This document shows positions 1 through 8,907 of a stretch of 64,000 nucleotides of DNA, piece after piece; the first letter of the stretch is position 1; each line of letters starts with the position of its first letter. The position numbers and the translations under genes were made by a program. Origin of the DNA: Kocuria rosea subsp. polaris (GTDB taxonomy: Bacteria; Actinomycetota; Actinomycetes; Actinomycetales; Micrococcaceae); assembly GCA_023896275.1 (NCBI GenBank), contig MLDA01000003.1:62001-126000 (forward strand), read 5' to 3'. Below the pieces are notes generated by a model. That model saw nothing but the letters and a program-made list of their open reading frames with translations. It was not told where the DNA came from and did no database searches.

Positions 1-1
1 G

Positions 2-49
2 CGCATCGCCGAACTGGCCCGCGAGGTCCTGCCGCAGCATGTCGAGTAG
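2..49 (+). CDS. 3' end of an upstream gene (partial)
   Basis: An open frame enters from the left edge and ends at a TAG at 47-49. Only about 15 residues are visible (ending LPQHVE), so the family cannot be read from the sequence. The frame overlaps the murJ ATG at 39 by 11 bases, the kind of overlap seen between translationally coupled genes. In related Micrococcales a large DUF6049-type membrane protein often precedes murJ; that identity is inference from synteny only. Confidence 0.5.
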   Translation, partial: RIAELAREVLPQHVE

Positions 50-1823
50 CGAACGACCGGCAGCCGAGGCCGCCGGTTCCGAGCCGGAGATCCCCGAAGC
101 GCCGGCCCCCCAATCAAACTCTCGCGCCTACGCTCTCATGGCCAGCGGCACCACGGTGTCCCGTTTGCTGGGCTTCGCGCGGACGGCCTTGCTCGCCGTC
201 GCCATCGGCTCGAACACCCCGATCGGCGATATTTTCGAGAAGGCCAACGTCATCCCGACGATCATCTTCATGCTCGTCGCGGGCGGCATCTTCAACGTGG
301 TCCTCGTCCCCCAACTGATCAAGGCCTCCAAGAACGCGGACCGCGGGTCCGCGTACACGTCCAAGCTCATCACCCTCACGGTGACGTTCATGGCGGCGGC
401 GACCCTCCTGCTGACCCTGCTGGCCGGGCCGATCATCTCGGCGCTCACGGTCGGCTGGTCGGAGCCGATGCTGGCCCTGGCCACGGCGTTCGCCTACTGG
501 TGCTTGCCGCAGGTCTTCTTCTACGGCGTCTACTCGGTCGTCGGCCAAGTGCTCAACGCGCACGGGCGGTTCGGCTGGTTCATGTGGGCGCCCGTTGTGA
601 ACAACATCGTGCAGATCGCCGTGATCGGCACCTATATCGGCCTGTTCGGCGCGTTCCGCGCGGGCACCGACCAGCTCGCCGAATGGACAACCACCCAGAC
701 CATCCTGCTGGCCGGCGGTTCGACGCTCGGCATCGCCCTCCAGGCCCTCGTGCTGTTCGCCCCGCTGCGCACCACGGGCCTGCGGATCCGCCCGAACTTC
801 CGCTTCCGCGGCATGGGCCTGACCCACGTCGGGAAGATCGCCGCGTGGACTCTCGCATCGATGATGGTCGGCAACCTCGCCTCGCTGCTCTACTCGCGCA
901 TCGCCTCCGAGGCGACGGCCGCCCGTGAGGGCCTCTCCGCCGGCGGCGCTTCGGTCGCGGGCGAGTACGCGCTGAACACCTCGCAGCTGATCACGGTTCT
1001 GCCGCACTCGATCTTCGCGCTTTCGCTGGCCACGGTGCTCTTCAACGAGCTCACCCGGGCCTTCCACGACGACCGGGCGCACGACGTGCCCGCCCTGCTC
1101 TCCAAGGGACTGCGTACGACGGCGGTGCCTATCGTCTTCGCGTCCGTCGCGATCGTGGTCCTCGCCGGTCCGCTCGGCCGGCTCTTCGGCGGCACGTCCG
1201 CCGACGGCGCGGCGGCCGGCGCGGCCATCGGGCAGCTGCTGCTGCTGACCGCGCTGGGGCTCCCCTTCAAGAGCGTCCATTTCTTCCTCATCCGCGTTTT
1301 CTACGCGCAGGAGGACACAAAAACGCCCATGCTGATCCAGACCGCGATCGCGGTCGTCGGACTCGTCGCCGCCTTCACGATGGCGGCGCTCATTCCCCCG
1401 ACCAACATCGTGGTGGGGATCGCGCTGCTCTACGGCGCGACAAACGTGCTCAGCGCGATCCTCGCCCATTTCCTGGTCGTGCGCCGGCACGGCGACTACG
1501 GGGTCGGCCGGGTCGTGGACACCTACATCCGAGTCGGCTGGTTCGCCCTTGTCGCGGGGGCCGCCGGCTCCGTCGCGCTCTGGCTGCTGGGCGGATTCTC
1601 GTTCGGGTTCGCTTTCTCGGGCATTTTCCCCGCCGTCGCCACGCTCGCGATCTGCGGGGTTGTCATGACCGTCGTCTACCTGCTGCTGCTGAGGGCCGCG
1701 CACCTCGAGGAGCTCGACGAGTTCATCGGACCCCTGGCACGCAGGATCCCGGACCTCTCCCGGCGCCGCGCGAGCGCGAAGGCGACGCCCCGTCGTCGTC
1801 CTGGAGAAGACCGCCCCCGCTAG
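39..1823 (+). CDS. murJ: MurJ/MviN-family lipid II flippase
   Basis: This 594-residue polytopic membrane protein matches the MurJ (MviN) family of the MOP flippases, which move lipid II across the cytoplasmic membrane for peptidoglycan synthesis. An N-terminal tail of about 25 Pro/Ala/Glu-rich residues precedes the first membrane helix. Hydrophobic segments then recur through roughly residue 560, consistent with the usual 14 helices, and the protein ends in a short Arg-rich cytoplasmic tail. Family-like features include the early segment SRLLGFAR and the YAQEDTKTP stretch near residue 425. The length fits MurJ without the fused pseudokinase of mycobacterial MviN; a related domain is the next gene. 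The ATG overlaps the end of the upstream gene. Confidence 0.93.
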   Translation: MSSSERPAAEAAGSEPEIPEAPAPQSNSRAYALMASGTTVSRLLGFARTALLAVAIGSNTPIGDIFEKANVIPTIIFMLVAGGIFNVVLVPQLIKASKNADRGSAYTSKLITLTVTFMAAATLLLTLLAGPIISALTVGWSEPMLALATAFAYWCLPQVFFYGVYSVVGQVLNAHGRFGWFMWAPVVNNIVQIAVIGTYIGLFGAFRAGTDQLAEWTTTQTILLAGGSTLGIALQALVLFAPLRTTGLRIRPNFRFRGMGLTHVGKIAAWTLASMMVGNLASLLYSRIASEATAAREGLSAGGASVAGEYALNTSQLITVLPHSIFALSLATVLFNELTRAFHDDRAHDVPALLSKGLRTTAVPIVFASVAIVVLAGPLGRLFGGTSADGAAAGAAIGQLLLLTALGLPFKSVHFFLIRVFYAQEDTKTPMLIQTAIAVVGLVAAFTMAALIPPTNIVVGIALLYGATNVLSAILAHFLVVRRHGDYGVGRVVDTYIRVGWFALVAGAAGSVALWLLGGFSFGFAFSGIFPAVATLAICGVVMTVVYLLLLRAAHLEELDEFIGPLARRIPDLSRRRASAKATPRRRPGEDRPR

Positions 1824-1926
1824 GCGACGCCGCCGCACGCAGGGGCTCGACGCGCCCGGTAGCATGGACTCAAGCAACACATCTATTGGGTGCCCCGCAC
1901 CCAAAAACCAAGCTTGGGAGTCAATA

Positions 1927-3534
1927 GTGTCGCAGCCCATCGACGTCGGAACCGTGCTCGGCGGACGGTACAAGGTGACGAGCACCGTGCTGAGCTCGAC
2001 CGAAGGTGACATGGTCCTGGACGGCATGGACCAGGTCCTGAACCGGGCCGTCAGCATCCTCATCGCCAGCGTGGACAACACCGCCCGGATGACCGCCAGC
2101 GCCCGCGAAATCGCCACGGGCGAGCGCCCCAGCAACGTCCAGGTCCTGGACCTCGGGGTGTCTGAGCACGCGACCTACCTGATCACCAACACCGCGGATT
2201 CCGGCGACCTGATGGAGCTGCTCGAGGAGACCACCTACGTCGAGCCGTTCTACACGGACACGCTCGGCTCGGAGATCTTCGGCGAGTCACGATCGCGGCA
2301 ACCCCAGCGCTACGAAGACGACGACGAGTACTACGCCGAACTCGAGGAAAACGAGCGTAGGACCCCGCTCGCCAACCGCTTCTCCGGACTGCGTAGCCGG
2401 CTCAGCCGAGGCGTGGCCGGGGTCACGGGAGGCGCGGCAGCAGCCGGCGCCGCCTCAGGCGCCTCCGCTCATCAGGACGACGCCGACACCGCGGGCTCCC
2501 CCAGCACCGAAGAGAACACCGCCGTCGAACCCGTCGCCGAGGAAAGCACGTTCGGTTCGCCCAGCACTGAGGAGACCCCCGTTGTGCCTCCCGCGGCCGC
2601 GACGGCCGCTGCGCCCAAGGTCGAGATCTACGAAGACGAGGATGAGGACGACGCCGCAAGTGCTGGCGCAGGGGCCGCGGCAGCCAGCGCTGCCGCCGGC
2701 CCGGCGCCGACCGCAGCCACTCCTCGCACCGAATACGACCCCGACGACGTCCGCCCTGCGGCAACGTTCCCAGCTGCGGCACGAGGCTACGAGGAAGAGG
2801 CGGCATTCGCCGGTGCCGGCGGAGCGGGGGCCGGGTACGACGATGACGAGGAAGAAGAGGGCGGCAACCGCTGGACGCGACTGATCGTCGGCGCTGTCCT
2901 GGGCATCGTGCTGATCGTCGCGGTTGTCTTCGCGTTCAACATGCTCGGTGGTCTCGGCGGCGACGAGGCACCACGCGCGGGAGGAGACTCGTCAACCTCC
3001 GCGGATGGCGACCCGTCCGCGTCGGGTGAACCCGACGAGAGCAACGAACCCTCGGAGTCCGACACGCCGGCGGCAGAGCCTGTTGTCAGTGGCATCCAGC
3101 GCGTCGTCCCCGGCAACCAGGAACTCAACGCAGAGACCGACAACACGCTGGTCCGAGCCATTGATGGCAACGAGGCGACGCTGTACTCCACGTACACCTA
3201 CTCTCAGCCGGCCTTCGGCGGATATGCTTCAAACATGGTCCTCGTCGTTGAACTCGAGGACGCCGCCAAGGTCAGCCAGGTCGAGCTCTCGGGCCTGAAT
3301 GGAACAGGCGGATCCTTCGAGATCGCCATCGGCGAGACCAACGATCTCGGCGCTGCGACGTCCGTAACCCAGGGTTCATTTACGGGTCCTACGGTGTCCG
3401 TACCCGTTACCGACGAACAGGCCGCCACCGGCAAGTACGTGTTCTTCAATGTCACCGAGTTGCCGCGACTTTCCAATCCGCTCAACGACTCGCGACCGTT
3501 CGGACTGCAGGTGGCGGAGTTCAAGGTTTCCTAG
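1927..3534 (+). CDS. Pseudokinase N-lobe / TM / discoidin-like membrane protein (split MviN partner)
   Basis: The 535-residue protein begins with a kinase N-lobe-like stretch (VLGGRYKVTS near residue 10, hinge-like YLITNTADSGDL near 85). No HRD catalytic loop or DFG follows, so it cannot be an active kinase as read. A long acidic and Ala-rich linker leads to one membrane helix at about residues 318-340. Outside the membrane come a Ser/Glu/Asp-rich linker and a C-terminal beta-rich domain (about 395-535) resembling F5/8-type or galactose-binding folds. In Mycobacterium tuberculosis, MviN carries a pseudokinase plus a carbohydrate-binding-like domain fused to MurJ; here they are a separate gene directly after murJ. 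The GTG start is chosen for the GGGAG at 1915-1919; an upstream in-frame ATG at 1864 lacks such a site. Confidence 0.72.
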   Translation: MSQPIDVGTVLGGRYKVTSTVLSSTEGDMVLDGMDQVLNRAVSILIASVDNTARMTASAREIATGERPSNVQVLDLGVSEHATYLITNTADSGDLMELLEETTYVEPFYTDTLGSEIFGESRSRQPQRYEDDDEYYAELEENERRTPLANRFSGLRSRLSRGVAGVTGGAAAAGAASGASAHQDDADTAGSPSTEENTAVEPVAEESTFGSPSTEETPVVPPAAATAAAPKVEIYEDEDEDDAASAGAGAAAASAAAGPAPTAATPRTEYDPDDVRPAATFPAAARGYEEEAAFAGAGGAGAGYDDDEEEEGGNRWTRLIVGAVLGIVLIVAVVFAFNMLGGLGGDEAPRAGGDSSTSADGDPSASGEPDESNEPSESDTPAAEPVVSGIQRVVPGNQELNAETDNTLVRAIDGNEATLYSTYTYSQPAFGGYASNMVLVVELEDAAKVSQVELSGLNGTGGSFEIAIGETNDLGAATSVTQGSFTGPTVSVPVTDEQAATGKYVFFNVTELPRLSNPLNDSRPFGLQVAEFKVS

Positions 3535-3669
3535 CAATGCTGCGGGGCGTCGCAGTAGTCGGCGCCCAACAGCCGGGGAATAGCACTGGCAGCCGCATGG
3601 TTGACCTAGGCAGAGCACATCAGACCAGCAGGCGCACAGGCGCCGACCACAAAGAGAGGTTCACTTCGA

Positions 3670-4653
3670 GTGGCCACTGAAGCAGCTGAATCGATCCGCA
3701 ACGTCGTCATCATCGGGTCCGGCCCAGCGGGTTACACCGCGGCGATCTACACCGCGCGCGCCAACCTGAATCCGTTGGTCATCGCAGGTTCCGTCACTGC
3801 TGGCGGCGACCTGATGAACACCACCGACGTCGAGAACTTCCCGGGGTTCCCCGACGGAGTCATGGGTCCTGAACTTATGGAGCACATGCGTGCCCAGGCA
3901 GACCGCTTCGGTGCCGAGATCATGTACGAGGACGTCGAGTCGACGGATTTGAGTGGCGAAATCAAGACCGTCACGCTGGCCAACGGCACGACGTACCGAG
4001 CACGGGCCGTCATCATTTCCACGGGCTCCGCCTACCGCGAACTCGGCCTGCCCGGAGAAAAGGAACTCTCCGGTCACGGCGTGTCGTGGTGCGCGACGTG
4101 TGATGGATTCTTCTTCCGCGATCAGGAAATTGCCGTCGTCGGCGGTGGCGACTCCGCAATGGAGGAAGCCCTCTTCCTGACCAAGTTCGCGTCCAAGGTC
4201 ACCGTGATTCACCGTCGCGAGGGCTTGCGAGCGTCGAAGACCATGGCGGACCGTGCTCTCGCCGACCCGAAGATCGAGTTCATCTGGAATAGCGCCGTCG
4301 AGGCCTACGAAGGTGACGGAAAGCTGACGGGAGTGAAGGTCAGGAACCTCATCGATGGTTCGGTCTCTTCGCTCGCCGTGACGGGCCTGTTCGTGGCCAT
4401 CGGTTCCGACCCACGCGTGGACCTCGTCAAGGATCAGCTCGAACTGACTGCCGGCGGAAACATCGCCGTCGACGGACGCACCTCCAAGACGAGCCTGAAG
4501 GGCGTTTTCGCCGCCGGCGACGTCATCGACCCCACCTACCGGCAGGCCATTACCGCGGCGGGTTCGGGCTGCGTGGCCGCCGTGGACGTGGAGCACTACC
4601 TCGGTACACTGGGCGCCACGGAGGAATCCGGCGCCGCAACGGCCGCTGTCTAG
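3670..4653 (+). CDS. trxB: Thioredoxin reductase (NADPH)
   Basis: The 327-residue flavoprotein reduces thioredoxin with NADPH in the cytoplasm. Visible hallmarks are the FAD-binding GSGPAGYTAA near residue 16, the redox pair CATC near residue 142, the NADPH-binding GGGDSAMEEA near 160, and the C-terminal FAD motif FAAGDV near 280. Length is normal for bacterial low-molecular-weight TrxB. The GTG start has a GAGAGG site at about 3653-3658. It lies 41 bp upstream of trxA on the same strand, so the pair is very likely co-transcribed up to the terminator at 5041-5075. A 135-bp gap upstream may hold its own promoter, though none was assigned. Confidence 0.96.
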   Translation: MATEAAESIRNVVIIGSGPAGYTAAIYTARANLNPLVIAGSVTAGGDLMNTTDVENFPGFPDGVMGPELMEHMRAQADRFGAEIMYEDVESTDLSGEIKTVTLANGTTYRARAVIISTGSAYRELGLPGEKELSGHGVSWCATCDGFFFRDQEIAVVGGGDSAMEEALFLTKFASKVTVIHRREGLRASKTMADRALADPKIEFIWNSAVEAYEGDGKLTGVKVRNLIDGSVSSLAVTGLFVAIGSDPRVDLVKDQLELTAGGNIAVDGRTSKTSLKGVFAAGDVIDPTYRQAITAAGSGCVAAVDVEHYLGTLGATEESGAATAAV

Positions 4654-4694
4654 ATTTTTACCAAGAATAGAGTTCGTACCCGAAAGGATTCGTC

Positions 4695-5018
4695 ATGAGC
4701 AACGCCAAGGACGTCACCGACGCCTCGTTCCAGTCCGACGTGCTGGAGAACGAGAAGGCCGTCATCGTCGACTTCTGGGCCGAGTGGTGCGGCCCCTGCC
4801 GCATGCTGTCCCCGATCCTCGACCAGATCGCCGACGAGCACTCGGAGAAGGTTGACGTCGTCAAGATCAACGTCGACGAGAACCCGGCGATCGCCGCAAA
4901 GTACGGCATCACCTCGATTCCAGCCGTCTACGTTTTCCAGGGTGGCGAGCACGTCGCCAGCTCCATCGGCGCCAAGCCGAAGCAGGTCATCGAGCAGGAG
5001 TTCGCCGAATACCTGTAA
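4695..5018 (+). CDS. trxA: Thioredoxin
   Basis: This 107-residue cytoplasmic thioredoxin contains the canonical active site WCGPC near residues 30-34 and the cis-proline region SIPAVYVF near residue 75. It is a single-domain protein of standard length and is the substrate of the adjacent trxB product. The ATG is preceded by GAAAGGA at about 4681-4687. A strong palindromic terminator begins 23 bp after the stop, ending the trxB-trxA unit before the convergent parB gene. Confidence 0.96.
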   Translation: MSNAKDVTDASFQSDVLENEKAVIVDFWAEWCGPCRMLSPILDQIADEHSEKVDVVKINVDENPAIAAKYGITSIPAVYVFQGGEHVASSIGAKPKQVIEQEFAEYL

Positions 5019-5040
5019 GTCGTCTGACTGCGTCTTGAAG

Positions 5041-5075
5041 AGCGGAGCAGGGGTTAACCCCTGCTCCGCTTTTCT
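5041..5075 (+). terminator. Terminator after trxA
   Basis: A perfect 30-base palindrome with 15-bp arms (left arm AGCGGAGCAGGGGTT) is followed directly by TTTCTC. It lies 23 bp after the trxA stop and fits a rho-independent terminator. Confidence 0.85.
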
Positions 5076-5107
5076 CTGCTCATCGCTGCGGACGCTGAGA
5101 GCATCGG

Positions 5108-5208
5108 TTCTCCACAGTTCTACAAGCTATCCACCGGTTGCCGGTTGATAACTTGGAAACCCTTCAATGATCCTTCACGAGTTTCCACAGATTTAGCTAT
5201 TACCCACA
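5108..5208. promoter_or_regulatory. Loose group of DnaA-box-like 9-mers
   Basis: The gap between the trxA terminator and the parS hairpin holds TTCTCCACA (5108-5116), CTATCCACC (5127-5135) and TTACCCACA (5200-5208), plus a TTTCCACAG near 5182. These differ from TT(A/G)TCCACA by one or more bases. They could be weak DnaA sites on the parB side of the origin or chance; no perfect box is present. Confidence 0.3.
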
Positions 5209-5285
5209 GCTACCTGTGCAAATCCTCAACAGCCGTGAGTTCAGCACTCACCGCGCACTCCCGGGTCCCACGGCCGTAAAAGAGA

Positions 5286-5330
5286 GGAGGGTTGGTTCGT
5301 TTCACGTGAAACGAACCAACCCTCCCTCTT
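5286..5330. terminator. 40-bp perfect palindrome with parS at its core, terminator-like
   Basis: Positions 5286-5325 form a perfect inverted repeat with 20-bp arms (left arm GGAGGGTTGGTTCGTTTCAC) centred between 5305 and 5306. The central 14 bases are a consensus parS. A CTCTTT tract follows on the + side, and TTTT follows on the - side (AAAA at about 5278-5281). It sits between the convergent trxA and parB genes, 21 bp from the parB stop. It therefore looks like the parB terminator and a ParB site in one element. Confidence 0.8.
5299..5312. promoter_or_regulatory. parS: parS site, consensus
   Basis: GTTTCACGTGAAAC, a perfect match to the core ParB-binding palindrome conserved across bacteria. 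It is embedded in the 40-bp hairpin between trxA and parB. Confidence 0.93.
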
Positions 5331-5346
5331 TGTCAGGCGGGTCTGA

Positions 5347-6774
5347 CTACTTGTCACCGTCCGGCGAGATCAGAGCCATGATGCGATTCAGGTCGTCGAC
5401 ACTGGCGAACTCAATAGCGACCCGACCTTTCTTAGCCCCAAGTGAGATCTTCACACTCGTGTCCAACCGATCCGACAGCGAGTTTGCGAGGTAGTCCAAC
5501 CGTTCGTGCCGTGCGGTACTGCGTGGTTTGGTCTCCCGCCGCTTCTTTTCGACGCCTTCGTTCATTGAGACCAATTCTTCGGTCGCCCGAACGGATAGGC
5601 CCTCAGAGACGATGCGTTGTGCGAGGCGTTCGATCTCTGCCGGATCCGCCAGTGCCAGCAATGCGCGCGCATGTCCTTGGCTGATGACACCCGCCGCTAC
5701 TCGGCGTTGCACGAGTGCTGGCAGCTTCATGAGGCGAATCGTATTGGAGATCTGTGGACGGGAACGGCCGATTCGTTCGGACAGCTCTTCTTGAGTGCAG
5801 CCGAACTCGCCAAGCAATTGCTGGTATGCAGCCGCCTCTTCGAGCGGATTGAGCTGCGAACGGTGCAAGTTCTCGAGGAGGGCATCACGAAGGAGATCCT
5901 CGTCCGTGGTCATACGGACGATGGCGGGAATGGTCTCCAGTCCCGCCTGCTGTGTGGCACGCCAGCGGCGTTCACCCATAACGAGTTCGTAGTCGGCATC
6001 GCCTGACTCGGTGGACGGGCGAACCACGATCGGCTGCAGAAGGCCGATCTCCTTGATGGAATGCACCAGCTCTTCCATGTCTTCTTCATCGAAGATCTGG
6101 CGTGGCTGCTTACGATTCGGGTGGATCGCCTCGACGGAAAGCTCGGCGAACGTGGCGCCCGGAACGGGAACAAGCGACGGCTCCTCCTTGGCGTCCGCTC
6201 CCGGAGACTCCGTTTCTACCGCGTCGGCAGCCGATGTAGCCGACCTCGATCGAGCCTGTCCAATGACATCTGGCATAGCGGGACGCTTACCGCCCCTCGA
6301 CTGAGCTGTTCGGCTCGACGACGCCGTTCCGTTGTTGCCATCGTCATCCGTGTCAGCAGTACGCCCGGGAGTGAAGAACATGTCAACTGGGCGGACCTTG
6401 GTTCGCGCAACGGTGCCCGATTTGGCACCAGCTTTGACCGGGGCCCCCGTCGACACACGCGCTTCTCCATTATCGGCGCCGACAGAGGGCTTGCGGACGC
6501 CTCCCCCGGATGCTGCGCCCCTAGCCGTCCCAGAGCGCTTCTCAGGGCCGCTCAAGGCCTCTGGCGAGGACTTCTCGCCTGGGTCGTCACTTGGCTTCTT
6601 GGGCTGCTTGGAGGCCTTCCGGGACGATGCCTGAGTGTTCAGGTCGGCCGGCTTGTTGACCCCGTTCTCTGCCTTACTCTCAGGGACGGGACTCTCCTGT
6701 CCACTATCAGCTGTCGGCGAGCTAGAGATTAGTGCACCCAAACCGCGACCTAGGCCGCGACGCTTCTCTGCCAT
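5347..6774 (-). CDS. parB: Chromosome-partitioning protein ParB
   Basis: ParB binds parS, clamps around DNA using CTP, and spreads to build the origin partition complex. The product is 475 residues. It opens with [13 protein letters not shown], the usual ParA-interacting N-terminal motif. A low-complexity Ser/Pro/Lys/Asp-rich region of about 180 residues follows, then the ParB domain from about residue 208 with GERRWRA near 266, the helix-turn-helix, and a C-terminal dimerisation domain. ParB is commonly 300-380 residues, so the linker is unusually long. The ATG at 6774 has GAGGGAGAAC just upstream; an in-frame start nine codons earlier lacks this. The gene is separated from parA by 2.2 kb and a terminator, so it probably has its own promoter. 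Confidence 0.95.
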   Translation of the reverse strand: MAEKRRGLGRGLGALISSSPTADSGQESPVPESKAENGVNKPADLNTQASSRKASKQPKKPSDDPGEKSSPEALSGPEKRSGTARGAASGGGVRKPSVGADNGEARVSTGAPVKAGAKSGTVARTKVRPVDMFFTPGRTADTDDDGNNGTASSSRTAQSRGGKRPAMPDVIGQARSRSATSAADAVETESPGADAKEEPSLVPVPGATFAELSVEAIHPNRKQPRQIFDEEDMEELVHSIKEIGLLQPIVVRPSTESGDADYELVMGERRWRATQQAGLETIPAIVRMTTDEDLLRDALLENLHRSQLNPLEEAAAYQQLLGEFGCTQEELSERIGRSRPQISNTIRLMKLPALVQRRVAAGVISQGHARALLALADPAEIERLAQRIVSEGLSVRATEELVSMNEGVEKKRRETKPRSTARHERLDYLANSLSDRLDTSVKISLGAKKGRVAIEFASVDDLNRIMALISPDGDK

Positions 6775-6891
6775 GTTCTCCCTCTCAGTGACTCTAGGCA
6801 CCGCAAGTCATGGCGCCTCATCAGATTGAGTTCAATCCTACTCGCGCTTGTCCGCATCGGCCCCCACCTCGGCTACCGCGTCCCTTCGTGA

Positions 6892-6917
6892 ACAATCCAC
6901 TTCAAGCCAAGGATTGT
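6892..6917. promoter_or_regulatory. Inverted repeat upstream of parB
   Basis: ACAATCC (6892-6898) and GGATTGT (6911-6917) form a 7-bp inverted repeat with a 12-base spacer, about 120 bp upstream of the parB start. It could be an operator or part of the parB promoter region. No clear -35/-10 pair was assigned. Confidence 0.3.
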
Positions 6918-7028
6918 GGAAAGCTGACGGAGTTCTCGGTACAGGCCCGCGCCAGGCAGCCGCTCTGACGCGTGGCACGGGGCTTCCGAACCACCCCGTA
7001 TAGGCGACCTGATCCACTCTTCAGACGA

Positions 7029-7042
7029 GTTTCACGTGAAAC
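7029..7042. promoter_or_regulatory. parS: parS site, consensus
   Basis: Perfect GTTTCACGTGAAAC in the non-coding par region, 255 bp upstream of the parB start. Confidence 0.92.
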
Positions 7043-7144
7043 GTCCGCACGTCACGCATCAACACTAGGCCTGTAGTACCCGTCATACCGCCGCACCGTG
7101 CAATTAGCTGAACGTAATGGTCGGCCACTACTACGAGTATCTAC

Positions 7145-7158
7145 GTTTCACGTGAAAC
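7145..7158. promoter_or_regulatory. parS: parS site, consensus
   Basis: Perfect GTTTCACGTGAAAC, 116 bp from the previous site. Confidence 0.92.
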
Positions 7159-7483
7159 GGGCACCGTTCGCTATGCCGTTATCACGAGGCCAAGACCTCC
7201 GCCACACGGCTAGGTAGCGGGCCCTGCCGTGCCGCTTCTGCACGGCCGGCTTAGTGGGCGGCGCCGAGCAGGGGTCCCAAGGCAATACGCAGGCACGACA
7301 GAGGAGACTTGTGATGACATCTGCTCCAGGAACAATCGGAAGGAATAGGCTACGGCGCACAGTTCTAACGGCAACCTCAGCTCGAGCAGCAGGACGCATA
7401 TATGCTGATTGAGTAGACCCTTGGTGCGTCCAGTCTGTGGACCGTTGCTTTAGTCCTTGGGCAGTTCACTGTTGTCGATCTAT

Positions 7484-7497
7484 GTTTCACGTGAAGC
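7484..7497. promoter_or_regulatory. parS: parS-like site, one mismatch
   Basis: GTTTCACGTGAAGC differs from parS at one base in the right half. The outer bases TG...CA keep the longer 16-bp form. Confidence 0.75.
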
Positions 7498-8068
7498 AAG
7501 GTGCACAAACCTGGGCGAGTTCTGGGTAGCCTCGGTCCGCCTTTCGGCGCGCCACCCGGAGGCCCGGCCACACTGTCACGTCGCCCTGACGGGGTAGACC
7601 TAGCAGTCGGTCGGGGTAGTTGGGCCGATTGATTGGCCTCAGAGCCCCGCGCACACGAAAGATGTCCGACTAGGTGCTGCCAGCCCACCCGTGGATTCTA
7701 GGCAACGAATTCCTCTGCGAGAGACACTGCTCGGAGGCCTCCATTCATACGGCCTGTACGGGCCCACTCCCCTCGTTCGCTGACTCGACCCCACTCGACC
7801 TCAGCGGGAGCCACCCTCCTGGCTACCTTCGGTGAATACTCATCACCGATGGTCGTCCACTCTGTCGGACAAGGACACGTGGCGACATCTTTCGGAGGAG
7901 GCTAGTTCGATGGGCCGCGCAGATAGCCCCAGTCCTACCCCGGTTTTGCTCCGTTCGTCGTGCTGCCCCGACATTGAGAACGACCACGGTTGAGGTGAAC
8001 TGCGCCCGATGAACTCTCATTGCTGCACGACCCTGCAGGTCATCACGTGACTGCGTGAACTATCGGTC

Positions 8069-8082
8069 GTTTCACGTGAAAC
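8069..8082. promoter_or_regulatory. parS: parS site, consensus
   Basis: Perfect GTTTCACGTGAAAC in the middle of the non-coding par region. Confidence 0.92.
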
Positions 8083-8231
8083 GCACGATGGTGTCGTGAA
8101 CGCCTACGGATCTCAAGACACTCAAAGGAGGCCGGCTCCCGACGACTGGTCATCGAACGACGTCGACATCCGGCCCATTTTGTCCAGACACGCGCCGGTC
8201 GGGCAGTAGATGTACTACCGGGGTCAGGCGT

Positions 8232-8245
8232 GTTCCACGTGAAAC
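8232..8245. promoter_or_regulatory. parS: parS-like site, one mismatch
   Basis: GTTCCACGTGAAAC within TGTTCCACGTGAAACA. It has the same single T-to-C change as the site at 8654. Confidence 0.8.
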
Positions 8246-8653
8246 ATCGCAGGCGTCGAAGTTCCAGCTCACACTGAGCTTAGAGTCCCGGGTGAATACA
8301 GGCTGGCAACGTTGAACGAAGACGGGCCTGTTCGTAACGATCACTCTGAGTGCCAACCACTACTGAATCATGCACGATTCAACTGGGCCCAAGATCAGGC
8401 AGCCGAGGCTTAGCCTGGCAGTAACACAACGACGGCCGTGGCACGCCGGCCGTTCTCCCCCTGTGCAGTCAACGATCGCCAACCCGCGCTGCTCCTCAAG
8501 CGTCCGCCGAGGTCAGTGATCATTTCAAGGCTGTCGATGCGTGCGTGCATCGCCGCAGTGCGCGTTCGGACTGTGACTGAACGGAATCTACATGGCATCA
8601 TGCTGAGCAACGAACCTACCTACTGGCCGAACCGCGTGCCGCTGCCCGGTCGC

Positions 8654-8667
8654 GTTCCACGTGAAAC
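8654..8667. promoter_or_regulatory. parS: parS-like site, one mismatch
   Basis: GTTCCACGTGAAAC, the same variant as at 8232. The recurrence suggests this variant is tolerated by ParB. Confidence 0.8.
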
Positions 8668-8868
8668 ATCGCCAAGTTCATCAAGTACATCCTTGCGGGC
8701 CTCGCACGCTGCTTCCGCGCGACGAGGGTCGTCCTGTAGAGAACTGTTGACAACTCAGGCACTGTGCGAATTGTGACTCACCTCAGAGAGACACCGATAT
8801 GTCGGGGCCGGGCGCTACATGCAGCACATCAACCGTGAGACAGGCGGTCCACGACACTGCACACGTAG

Positions 8869-8907
8869 CGACAAAAGAAAAGGCCCGAAGCCCTTCAAGG
8901 GCTTCGG
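8869..8907 (-). terminator. Terminator after parA
   Basis: CCGAAGCCCTT (8885-8895) and AAGGGCTTCGG (8897-8907) form an 11-bp stem. On the - strand it is followed by CCTTTTCTTTTGTC. It begins about 48 bp past the parA stop and would separate parA transcription from parB. Confidence 0.85.

Noticed and set aside
114-2135. 673-residue open frame on the - strand across murJ
   Set aside because: Arg/Glu/Gly-rich composition typical of the antisense of a high-GC membrane gene; no motif; fully overlaps murJ.
7377-7688. 103-residue open frame in the par gap
   Set aside because: No ribosome site or motif; part of it (LHVKH) is simply a translation of parS. Treated as non-coding.
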